Assembly: GCA_034769895.1 (NCBI GenBank)
Contig: CM068372.1
Location: forward strand, 238,786,343 to 238,850,342
Origin: Magicicada septendecula
Lineage: Eukaryota > Arthropoda > Insecta > Hemiptera > Cicadidae
DNA: 64,000 nt
Reading direction: 5' to 3'
Shown: piece after piece, positions 24,069-34,463 of the stretch
Position numbering within the stretch: position 1 is the stretch's first letter
Layout of the letters: the number at the start of each line of letters is the position of its first letter
Made by a program: the position numbers and the translations under genes
Notes under the pieces: model-generated
Databases searched by the model: none
What the model was told of the DNA's origin: nothing
The model's input: only the letters and a program-made list of their open reading frames with translations

Positions 24069-27000
24069 TATAACGTAATAGTTATAGATGATTGATAATA
24101 ATTTATTGTACTGTCTTGTTTGTATTTCTCCTTAAAGGCACACTGTCGGGCTAGCCAATCTATAATGTATTATTATAGATGATGATGTTGTAATACTGTG
24201 TATGTATATGATTGTATCTATAGTTGTAGTGTGCTTGCAGATACGCTCCGGTATCTGCTATTATGTTGTTTCTACAAAAACTGCTCCAATTATAACTATT
24301 AGGAGTTATTAGTGTGATTGTATAAGTGTTTATGAAGATTTCACTCTTTCAATTTAAATCAGTTTCGCGCACTTTTTGTTGTATGCCTCCCTCACTTACC
24401 ACAAGTATCCTTTTCAGTCCTGTTCTTTGACGGTTGTTGCTGAAATACGTACATTCAAAATACGCACAAATATTCAATTTGAATATTTATAACAGTTAGT
24501 ACACATATGTAATACTTTAAATTTCTCTTAGTTTGAATTCTTCCGCCACCTTTGGTAGAACTGATTTACAAGAAACAATTTAATTTCTATTTGAAATTAT
24601 ACTCTTGTTCATTGGTAATGAAGTGTAGTTTTATTAACAAATTTTAAAAATGGCAAATTTCAAGAAAAAAAAACAATTAACAATCATTTAGACTAATAAC
24701 CCTTTAAATAATAATTAAAATCGATTAATTTTAACATAAGACTCTATCCAGGCTCAATGCTGGTAGTCCTGTCTCTAGTACAATAATTTGAATTTATAAG
24801 GTTATGTTTTCTCGTTAATATATTATCAGGTAGTTAGGTTCTTTGAAGATCCATGATATCAGTGTCAAGATGTAATATTTATAGAACTAATAAAATTAAA
24901 CAATGGTTCAAAAATAACGAATAAATATAAAACAATGAAATTTATTACCATATGTATGGTAAGTAAGTAATTATCGTACGTCTGTTTGCGCACGCACCTT
25001 ATAACTTTCTATAGCCAGTGTCAGACTCGTGGCTTGTACAGTTTCAATATCTCGTTTTATTTTCAACAATGAATTTGATAAATATATTTTCAAGAGAAAA
25101 ATTAATAAAATACAAAAAAAAACTCTTGATATGATTTCTATTTAGTTTGGAAACTATTTGAGAACAGATGCAACAGTTAAATTAATAGGCTACCGCTACC
25201 AATTTGAGGTTAGCGATCACAGGTAATGCTATCACAGAAAATGATTTCTTACTGGTTAATATTTCTTAATTTATATTTTTGAACGTAATATTAGTAACCT
25301 TTTAACATGTTACTATTAAAATTACTTTATACTTTTGTACGTACGTTAATGTTATTTATTTCAAAATATCGAATAATCAAAACAAGTTTAGTCAAAAGAG
25401 CGACTAAATGTAAACTCTTGTAACTAGTAATAGTTACTTTAAACATACTTTAATAGTTATAAAAATTAATTAAAATATTCATTTAATATTTTAATATATA
25501 AAAGTTAACATTTCTTGAAATTATAATAATTCCATCATAAGTTTGATACTGCGCTAATAATGACTCGCGTAGTATCAAAATGTCTATTTCAAAAATATTA
25601 TTTCTGAAAATTAAAGTTATTCAAATAAAATAATGTACTCCCTGTTTATAATCACAACACACGCGAGTACGATCGGGATTATACACTATCGTACTTATTG
25701 TTCGGTAATCCCGCACATATCACTCGGAAGTGTATTTGTTGTGTTAAGGTTACGTCTGTATATTAACTTTATGTCAGTGTACGCGCACAAATTTTAAAAT
25801 AATACTTCTTCATGACGTGGAGTGGCGTGACCTATTCGTCTGGAAGCTGTTCTTAGACTGTTACAAATTGCCAAAGCGTCTCTCTCGTTTCTGACAAAAT
25901 GCGTTGATTTGATTGGCTGTCATCACTATAATCTTCACCCCAAAGGCCCATGTTTTATTAAAATATTTGGTGTTTTACCAAATTTCGATTTTGGGTCCTG
26001 GTTTATGTGACGTAAGCACTAGTGTAAAAAATACTTGAAAAGTTAATAATTACAATAACTTCCTTATTGAACGTCCTATCGTTACATGAGTTATGTCATT
26101 GAATTATAGACATTTTCCTCTTTAATTTGAGTCTAAACAACACTATTTTATTTACATTGCTTCTCTTAAAATAATGTTTTTATTAATTATCTTGGTGGTT
26201 CTTATTTTTATAAGTTTTTGACACCAATTTTAATTATTTTTACTACAAACACTTTCTAAATAAACACTTGGAGTCCATTTCTCACTTGGTTTGACTGGTT
26301 ATTTGGAAATAATTATTTCCTTAACAATAGCTTGTTTTAGCGTCATTAGGCGTCCATCTTGGTTTTCATATAATAGTATTTACAATGAATTTCCCTTATC
26401 TAATACAAGTAATCTTATAATCTAATAATACTAAAACGATTATTTACATGATTTCACATTTAAATATCCTCACATGATGGTATTAAACATAATACACATA
26501 CTGTCTCCTTCCTCTTCTAACTTTCTCATACAATTGTCAATATAATTTTAGTCTTTTTCTAAGTGAATTATATTAAGTATGAAATGTCATTAGTGTACAT
26601 ACATTGTACTTAGTGTATTACATATATTGGTTAGCTTCTAGCTAGTTTAGTACCCTTCAATTCTCTAATAATGGGCTTGTTCCTATGGTGTTTCAACATA
26701 ATGGTTATTTATTTTTCATAAAAACAATACTTAAACTGTTATTGTTACATTATGTTTGTGTTTCTACATTGGTATTAGACATTACTCCTACTTTTGGTAA
26801 TGTTCTCATTTACTCTTAGATAAATTTATATGTCATATTTTACCTAAGTAACTTACTTGACATGGTTGGTTTATTTGTGATTTCTGTCACTATGGTCAGT
26901 TGGTTTCTAATTATTTGCATATATACTGACTGTTTTTATAGTTCTAACCTGTTCTCAAAGTTGTATTGATTTTCCCTCTAACTACTGGTAATATTGTGAA

Positions 27001-28492
27001 CAATCTGTGTTTAAGTTTTAATACACTATTTTCCTTAACTAATGGGCCATACAGTGGTCCATCTTACATCTGATTGTTTGTACATGGTTAGTTAGTTTAC
27101 ATTATTTTGTTTATAATACTGTTGTTTTTATGTTAAAGATCTGTTCTCAAACCATTACCAGATATTAGTCTTACTACTGGTAATATGGTTATTCACTTTA
27201 GTATTGGTTTTGATATTGCACTTTGCCTATTTGAATTGGCATATTTGTTGCATCTTTGCTATAGCTGTCTGTCATTGTATTTGATTGGTTTTATTTACAT
27301 GGTTGCATTTTAATGTATTGTCTATTAGGATGTATTGTTATTTATAACAATTCCTTAATTGATATCACTGTTGATAATCATTGATTTTCATTGATATTTC
27401 TGGTTTTCTGTTTAACAGGTACTTTCTCTATGGGTTATGTAACAATGTACCATCTGTTTTAATGCAGTATGTCTCTACTATCTACATGGTATCAGTATGG
27501 TCTTTCACAATAATATTTTACTTATTTTGTGACACATGTTTACACATTCCTTCTTAAACATTAATACATATCTTATTGTATTATTTATGATACTTTTCTA
27601 GTCATGGGTTGAATTCAATTCAATTCCTTTTGTTTGATACAATGGTTTTTTATATTGTTGTCAGTTCTTTACCAAAATAAAACATAGTCATATTGTTCCA
27701 TTTTGTTTCATTTTGGTGGACTTATGATTATCTGTGTTAATCACAACTTTATTAAATGCGTCACACTCATTGTTCGTGTCTATTTGACTTATTTAATATT
27801 TTGTTGTTTTCATCATAGAATTAACCTATTTTCATATACTCATAAACTTCCTCACTATAATTGTTTGTGTGGTTTTATTAGTAGAAATAGTTGGTTATTC
27901 ACATGTTTCACATCTATTAAGTACGCACTGTTATTGTTTGTGTTTCCTTAAATGCTAATCACTGTTTTTCATCCTCACATTTGATAATCATTATTTCACT
28001 TGTCACTTAATTAGTCTTTGGTGCACGTGGTTTATGTTGATTTCTGGTATGATTTATTCATCTTCTTCTCTCTTCTTTAATCAGCTTTCTTGTCCTTATT
28101 CTTTCTTCTTTCTTGTTATCTTCATTGTAGTCATTATTCTTATTTCGTCGTTTCCCCTCACTTTTGGAGTTTGTTAAATCCTTATTTCGTTATTTCCCCT
28201 CACTTTTGGAGTTTGTTAATTCTTGTTTCGTTGTTTCCCCTCACTTTTGGATCCTATTGGGTCTATAATTGGTATTTGGTTTTGGCTCACTTCATTTTCT
28301 TTCTTATTTTTCGTAGTTGATGTCACTAGATTGATATTATCTTATTCATAGTTGGATTTTCATATTAACACATTTGTAGCTACACACTTTATATACATGG
28401 ATTTACTTATCTAGATTTACATTCATATTTTTTATCTTACTTGCCGTCCTTTAGGCTCATTTTATGTAACTGCCATATTTGGTTATGTTACA
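24069..28492 (-). repeat. 3' LTR (4424 bp) of the gypsy element
   Basis: Near-identical to 36304-40725. In element sense it begins TGTAAC and ends GTTATA, giving short imperfect inverted ends. No convincing protein-coding ORF is present; small ORFs in both LTRs are low-complexity. It contains three roughly 48-bp tandem copies with the core CCCCTCACTTTTGGA near 28142-28250. Confidence 0.95.
28142..28250. repeat. Three-copy short tandem repeat inside the LTR
   Basis: About 48-bp units, each with CCCCTCACTTTTGGA. The same array is in the other LTR at about 40376-40484, where one copy has a C-to-T change. Confidence 0.85.
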
Positions 28493-28496
28493 TATG

Positions 28497-28505
28497 CCTT
28501 CCTTT
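28497..28505 (-). promoter_or_regulatory. Polypurine tract of the gypsy element
   Basis: AAAGGAAGG on minus, four bases upstream of the 3' LTR start (TGTAAC). This is the expected place for plus-strand DNA priming. Confidence 0.7.
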
Positions 28506-30461
28506 AAGAATTGATTAATTCTGAGTTATGATTATACTATATTTTTCTATGAAGAATTTATCAATTATTGTACATTCCATATTGATTTACATGTTTTTTT
28601 GCATATATCCTTTCGCTTTCTGCCCTTTGAATCATATTTATTTCTTCTCTATGTAATTACTTCCCTCGTTTATTTAGTTCCCTAACATACATTTAGCTGG
28701 GGCAGTTTAGAGCGGCTCACTTTGGCTATTCGACTCTACTGGCCATACTAATCTCAATAAATATGGAGGCAAATCATCTCCTTTAATAATAATAAATGAT
28801 TGCTGGCATTACTCTTCAGTCAATTCATCTCAAATCATTAATAATAATAATAATAGTGGTCGTTTTTCCGACAAATAATAAATATTCTTGGGATTAATTC
28901 TCGCATCTGCGGTTTGTACATTGTGATTCTCTCTTTTCTTGATTCAACTTAACTAATTCTTCACATATCATCGGGATATTTTGTTTTACATTTCCTCATT
29001 GGTATACTCTCATGATTTTCTTCGTTAGTATATTCTTTTTTATCCTTCTTCATCATAAATTAATCTCTTCATTCTGTGTTACTTTGACCGTTATTTCGTT
29101 ATAATCTTCGTTCCAAATTCATTTTTCTAGATATTATGTATTAGTACATTTATTTTTTCTTTCCTTTTCCAGGTTTTAGTTGGTATTTGTACTTCATGTA
29201 GTGCTGGCTTTTCTTTATTCAAATATAAATTTGTCGTGTGTAGTCGTTTCTCTACAGTAATAATGTTCGCTTGGTTTATTCTTCCAACTCTTCTCTTTCT
29301 TATAGTAGTACGGGTGAGATGTTTTTGTTCTACTGGTTGACGTGGCTCTTGGAAATAATTTGTTGCCAAGGATGTTGTTTGTCGGCCTCGTATCGACATC
29401 TTTTTTTATATAGTAGTACGGGTGAGATGTTTTTATTCTACTGGTTGACGTGGCTCTTGGAATTAATTGTGCCAAGGTTGTTGAGTGTCTTTCTCGTATT
29501 GACATCTTTTTTTATATAGTAGTAGTACGGGTGAGATGTTTTTATTCTACTGGTTGACTAGGCTCTTGGAAATAGTGAGTTTGCTTCATATATGCCTGGG
29601 ATGTAAGGTGTCTGTCTCGTATCGACATCTTTTTTTTTATATAGTAGTACGGGTGAGATGTTTTTATTCTACTGGTTGACTTGGCTCTTGGAAATAATTT
29701 GTGCCAAAGATGTTGAGTGTCGTTCTCGTATCGACATCTTTTTTTATATAGTAGTACGGGTGAGATGTTTTTATTCTACTGGTTGACGTGGCTCTTGGAA
29801 TTAATTGTGCCAAGGTTGTTGAGTGTCTTTCTCGTATTGACATCTTTTTTTATATAGTAGTAGTACGGGTGAGATGTTTTTATTCTACTGGTTGACTAGG
29901 CTCTTGGAAATAATTTGTTGCCAAGGATGTTGTTTGTCGGCCTCGTATCGACATCTTTTTTTATATAGTAGTACGGGTGAGATGTTTTTATTCTACTGGT
30001 TGACGTGGCTCTTGGAATTAATTGTGCCAAGGTTGTTGAGTGTCTTTCTCGTATTGACATCTTTTCTATAGTAGGTTATCATTAATGAATACAATGTTCT
30101 GATTCCTTTACATAAATTCTCTGGGATCATTTTTTCCCACATTATAAAATGACAATATACATTCAATGTTTAATACATAATTACATAGTTACTTTTCATT
30201 TAATACAAACGTATAATAATCTTCATAATAATAATTCACCCTTTTCCTTCAGTCAACATTTATTTTTATAATCATATTTTTACTTTTCATTTTGTAAATA
30301 ACAATAATTTTCATGGCCACATTTCATTTTTCATCTTGATATAGTCAACAGTTATTCTCATAATTATCTTCTTATTTTACACAATAAACATTTTCATCCT
30401 TTACATAGCATCAATAATAAAATAATCCTTATCGCTCACTTTTCACTCGTAATTTCATATT
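28506..30461. other. Untranslated region between integrase and 3' LTR
   Basis: About 1.95 kb with no supported ORF on either strand. The middle is the minisatellite at 29301-30065. The rest is AT-rich with no feature recognised. An env gene would be expected here in an errantivirus-like element, but none is seen. Confidence 0.7.
29301..30065. repeat. Minisatellite, 7 units of about 108-120 bp
   Basis: Units start near 29301, 29409, 29517, 29641, 29747, 29855 and 29967. Each carries AGTACGGGTGAGATG and ends in a T-run. The second half of the unit comes in three versions, ordered A-B-C-A'-B-A-B, giving a partial dimeric higher-order pattern. Short ORFs here only reflect the repeat. Confidence 0.9.
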
Positions 30462-31503
30462 TCAATTGTCAACATATTTTTTCATCGAAGTCTGATTATA
30501 CGTGCCCTTTATCTTTTTTGTAATAGGGTTTTGCAATTCATAGGTGTTGTTTAGATTGTCTTTTGTTACAGTATATGGTCCGGTATATAATAGTAGTAAT
30601 TTCTTTGCAATGCCCTCGATAGTGCTTGGGAGTTCTCGATTTTTGATTAATACTTGGTCTCCCACTTTGTATTTTATAATTTTGGGCTGCAATTTTTTGT
30701 ATTTAATTCTCAGTTTCTGGGCTCTTTCAACAGCATTATTATAGAACTTGGTTTGGTCAAACTTGATCTTTGCACTTATTGGAAAGTTAATTATTTCTGT
30801 GATCTCTCGGGGTGGTCTTTTTTCATGCATTGCCATGTATGGTGTCTCCTCAGTTGACTGATGGTATGCGAGGTTTAAGAAGTCTTCAGCTGGGGACAAA
30901 TACTCCTCCCACTTCCTCTGCTGGCTGTGACAGTAGGTTCTTAAAATCCTTCCTACTTCCCTCAACACTCTCTCAGCAGGGTTGCTGTTGGGGTGGTACA
31001 CCGATTCTTATACGTTTTGATGCCCAGATGGAGCAGTGTTTCCCGCCATTTCCGTCCTCGAAACTGCGTTCCGTGATCTGTAACTATTGATGCTGGTCGG
31101 CCCACTTCGGGTATGTATTTATTTATAACTACTTCTAGTATCTTGCTTGTTGTGGCTCGATTAAGTGGATACAGCTTCGTATATTTTGTATAGTGGTCAA
31201 AGATAATAATGATATATTTATACTGATGTCTTCCACCACTCCGTGGAAACGGCCCACAAATGTCCAGAAAGATTTTTTCTAATTTTGTCACAGATGTTAT
31301 CGGTATCATCACTCCTTCTCTCTTTCGTTACTGCATTTGACTAGCTGGCAAATATGGCAATTCTGTATATATTTTCTTACCTTCCTATTCATATCAGTGA
31401 AATACACATGTTCTTGCAGTGCTTTTACCACCTTCACTGCGCCATATGACCATATCGTAGGTGATAGTCGATGGTCAAGTCTCTCTCTAGAACCTTTGGA
31501 CAA
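30462..31503 (-). pseudogene. Ty3/gypsy integrase, in three frames
   Basis: 31503-31309 carries the HHCC zinc-binding domain (HRLSPTIW, HVYF, CHICQ). 31312-30962 carries the catalytic core start (LDICGPFPRS with the first Asp, VTDHGTQF with the second). 31001-30462 carries the glutamate (NPAERV), the rest of the core and a C-terminal domain (YKVGDQVLIK, YTGPYTV) ending at KKYVDN. All catalytic residues are present, but about one base is gained or lost near 31310 and again near 31005. The start also needs a +1 change from the RT frame. Integrase joins the cDNA to the host chromosome; this copy cannot make it in one piece. Confidence 0.9.
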
Positions 31504-33115
31504 CTACCTTCCAGTCTTCACCATTTTTATTGCTTTTGGTGAACACTAGCTGGTTATGAATACAGAAATACTGTTTAATGTTTGCATCGTTATCTGCTAG
31601 TTTTTTAATAATTATCAGTATTTTAGGATCTTGTTGTTGCTGTATAGCTATATCTGACAGTATTTTAGTAAGCTCAGATTTATTTTTTAGCAAGTGGTAG
31701 ACCTTCGCGATGGTTTCTCTCTCTCCTTGAAATGTTTGGGCGTCGATGTCAATCCGGGATAACACGTCTGCAGCTGTGTTACTTTTTCCCGGTATGTACT
31801 CCCACTGTATATTATACTCTTGGAGTGTGAGAGTCCACCTGGTTAATCTCCCGTGTTTCAATTTACAGTTCTTGAGGAATGAAATGGATTTATGATCCGT
31901 TCTTACTGTCACTTTATATCCCAAAATAAAGGTTCTAAACTTTTCGCAAGCGAATACGATACTTAACAATTCTTTTTCTGTGGTGTGATAGTTGCGTTCA
32001 CACCTGTTCAACATGCGACTTGCAAAACTGATTACTTCATGGTTCCCGTCTTGGTCTTCTTGATATAGCACGGATCCGAGACTCAAATCGCTGGCGTCGC
32101 AGTTCATGAAAAATTGTTTTTCAAAGTTAGGGTGATGTAACATTACGGTTTCTAGGAACTTTTCTTTGATTAACTTAAATGTAGATTCTTGTTCTGATTC
32201 CCATTTCCACTTTTCTTTTGATGAAAGCTGTTTTGAAAATCGAGCTGTTAATTCGGAATAATTCACTTGAAATTTACGATAGTAGTTGCAGATCCCGAGG
32301 AACGATTGCAGTTGTTTCTTATTCTGTGGGACGGGGAAACGCTGTATTGCCTCCATCTTTTCCTGGGACGGTGTAATTTCATGTTCAGATAGGTTAAACC
32401 CCAAAAATTGGACTTCTTTTGCTATTAATTGAGACTTGTCTAACTTCAATGTAATGTGATTATCTTCTAGTTTCTTTAAGACCTGTGCCACCCTTTCACA
32501 GTGTTCCTCCCAATTGTTGGAGGCGATTAAGAGATCGTCAACATAGACTGTTGTAAATTGCAGTGTATTGTGGCCCAGTATTTCGTCCATACACTTGACG
32601 AATATCGCTACCGAATTTACTAAGCCAAACGGTAGTCTTTTGAAATGGTAATTTCTACCTTCGAAAATAAAGGCAGTATACTTCCTACTATTCGGATGCA
32701 GTTCAACTTGCCAATATCCGCATACCGTATCCCATATACTGTAGAATTTTGAACCATAAAACTTCTTTAAAATCTCATCAATTTCTCCAGGTGATGTCCT
32801 GTCGTTAATTATGGTTTTGTTTAATTCTCTAGCATCTAAACAAATTCGTACCGCACCATTTTTCTTCGGTACGGCGACAATAGGGTTGGTATATGGTGAA
32901 TTGCTTACTTCGATAATGTCATTTGCTATCAAACGCTGGATTTCTTCCCTTACTGCTTCCTTCAGCGAAGAGGCGATAGGATAAGATTTTCGTTTAAATT
33001 CGGTTTGGTCTTTGAATCTTAACTCGCATTGGAAATTTTTAATTTTTCCGGGTGTATCGGAAAATATGTGACGATACTGGCAATATATGTTTGTCAGATG
33101 GTCCTTTTGTTCCAT
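31487..33115 (-). CDS. Ty3/gypsy reverse transcriptase and RNase H
   Basis: 542 codons remain open. RT blocks: VPKKNGAVRICLDARELN near residue 85, the first catalytic Asp in SIWDTVCGYWQVEL near 125, RLPFGLVNS near 160 and YVDDLLIASN near 190. The RNase H region near 330-450 shows FMNCDASDLSLGSVLYQ, TTEKELLSIVFACEKF, RTDHKSISFL and a closing GKSNTAADVLSRI. The linker to integrase follows. The first Met is only where the open piece begins; the protease lies upstream in another frame with about 90 bp between. The polyprotein copies the RNA into cDNA in the particle. Despite surrounding frameshifts this piece itself looks intact. Confidence 0.92.
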   Translation of the reverse strand: MEQKDHLTNIYCQYRHIFSDTPGKIKNFQCELRFKDQTEFKRKSYPIASSLKEAVREEIQRLIANDIIEVSNSPYTNPIVAVPKKNGAVRICLDARELNKTIINDRTSPGEIDEILKKFYGSKFYSIWDTVCGYWQVELHPNSRKYTAFIFEGRNYHFKRLPFGLVNSVAIFVKCMDEILGHNTLQFTTVYVDDLLIASNNWEEHCERVAQVLKKLEDNHITLKLDKSQLIAKEVQFLGFNLSEHEITPSQEKMEAIQRFPVPQNKKQLQSFLGICNYYRKFQVNYSELTARFSKQLSSKEKWKWESEQESTFKLIKEKFLETVMLHHPNFEKQFFMNCDASDLSLGSVLYQEDQDGNHEVISFASRMLNRCERNYHTTEKELLSIVFACEKFRTFILGYKVTVRTDHKSISFLKNCKLKHGRLTRWTLTLQEYNIQWEYIPGKSNTAADVLSRIDIDAQTFQGERETIAKVYHLLKNKSELTKILSDIAIQQQQDPKILIIIKKLADNDANIKQYFCIHNQLVFTKSNKNGEDWKVVVQRF

Positions 33116-33204
33116 GTCAGCTCTTGGTTATTTTGGTTGGTCTTGAATTCTCGTATCTCATTAATCTTGGTCAACCATAAATCTTCCTCTGGGTTATGGT
33201 GAAG

Positions 33205-33834
33205 CTACTTGTTGATGGCGCCTTCCTGATGTTGGTGGCCTTCCCTAATGTTATAGATTACATGTTCTACCGGTGCCTTTTGATATTCTGTTAGCTTGGC
33301 TGTCCACTCAACCTCTCCTGTCTTCATTCTTACTGTATTGGTGTCCATGTTAATTATCGCAGTGTATTTCCTGAGTATATCACACCCAATGAGCAGGGTA
33401 AATGGTAACCCACTGGCTACGAGGAATATCATCTGTATCGTGTTGCCGTTGCTGGATACTTCAAGTTGCACTTGTTGTCGAATCGTCTTGTTTTGACGTC
33501 CGGTGGCTCCAATGAGTACAATGTTATTAATAGGTAAAGTGGGTATTGTCGCTTTATTTTCAGATTGAATTCTATCTAACTCCACTTTATCAATCAATGA
33601 TACATTTGCTCCGGTATCTATCATTGCCGTTGCTTTTATATTGTTGACCTTCACCGTTATGTAGGCAATTTCACTATTACTTGTATCGCTGATAGTATTC
33701 TCTTTTTCTTCCATTAAGTCTCTTCTAATATTTTTCAAATAATTATTGGTGTATGTTTTGCGAAGATTTTGATGGTTTGCCAAAACTCTAGACCCAATAG
33801 TCCGGTTCAGTGAGGGTACTACTTGGTTTTTCAC
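33205..33834 (-). pseudogene. Ty3/gypsy aspartic protease region
   Basis: About 209 codons beginning at a GTG, so the true start is probably a frame change from the preceding ORF. The active-site block is AMIDTGANVSLID near residue 80. NNIVLIGATGRQ follows, and the flap/second half LLIGCDILRKYTAIINMD lies near 150, as in retropepsins. The protease would cleave Gag and Pol. The ORF ends at 33205, before the RT frame opens at 33115 in a different frame. Either a frameshift mutation or programmed recoding separates them; mutation is likelier given the integrase state. Confidence 0.85.
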
Positions 33835-34463
33835 TGCCGGTTGGCGTTTAAAGGCAGGTCACTATTCCCGTGCCTGTCTTGCGATGTCGAAGCTACGGGT
33901 TCTTGATTCCCATTTCCATGTCCATTATTGTAGACTGCTGTATTTTGCGTTGTTGTTCCTTGACTTCCATTACTGTCGCTTCCGTTAGATCGGTATCCCG
34001 ATTCCCGCTCCTCTCTATCGCTGTTGCTGGAGTGACTATGTTGATTAGATAAACTCCTCCTTCCTTGGTAGTAGTTTCGACGATTTCCTCCTCGACTGGC
34101 GTGAGCATAATGCACTCTACGAAAGTGATTATTATGTTGGTTGCCATTGTTTTGTCTTGGGTGATGATTGGGAGCTTGATTCTGGTACGGCCGGTAATAA
34201 TGGTTACCTCTTTGGTAGGCTGGCTCTCGCTGATATCCACCTGAATGCTGATTATTATTATTATTCCCTCTGTTGTTGACGTTGTTGCCACCTCCGTCTT
34301 GACGTGTTACAGGGTGATTTTGGAATCTCGGTGGGTAATTGTGATTTCTTCCCGGGCTATTCCTTTCGTTGGATATGTTGGGGTTATTATTCCCAGGTCC
34401 GCCTCGATCATACGTCTGGTTTGGTCCTTGTCGACTGCGTTGGTAGTAGCGTCCCTCTTTCAT
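33831..34463 (-). CDS. Asn/Arg/Gly-rich nucleocapsid-like ORF
   Basis: 210 codons from a true ATG (34463). Composition is dominated by Asn, Arg, Gly, His and Ser, with many RGG/RGN and NNN runs and repeated Tyr-Arg. There is no CCHC zinc knuckle. It overlaps the gag end by 56 bp in the +1 frame. Its stop overlaps the first base of the protease piece. Position and charge suggest it supplies RNA binding in place of a zinc knuckle, probably as a Gag extension made by +1 frameshifting or reinitiation. The function is inferred; no homologous domain is named from memory. Confidence 0.7.
   Translation of the reverse strand: MKEGRYYQRSRQGPNQTYDRGGPGNNNPNISNERNSPGRNHNYPPRFQNHPVTRQDGGGNNVNNRGNNNNNQHSGGYQREPAYQRGNHYYRPYQNQAPNHHPRQNNGNQHNNHFRRVHYAHASRGGNRRNYYQGRRSLSNQHSHSSNSDREERESGYRSNGSDSNGSQGTTTQNTAVYNNGHGNGNQEPVASTSQDRHGNSDLPLNANRQ

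Noticed and set aside
27703..28320. Small ORFs conserved between both LTRs
   Set aside because: Identity comes from LTR duplication. Composition is low-complexity and no domain is visible.
28506..30461. Possible env gene of an errantivirus-like element
   Set aside because: No ORF of suitable length, signal peptide or membrane anchor. The region is minisatellite and AT-rich DNA.
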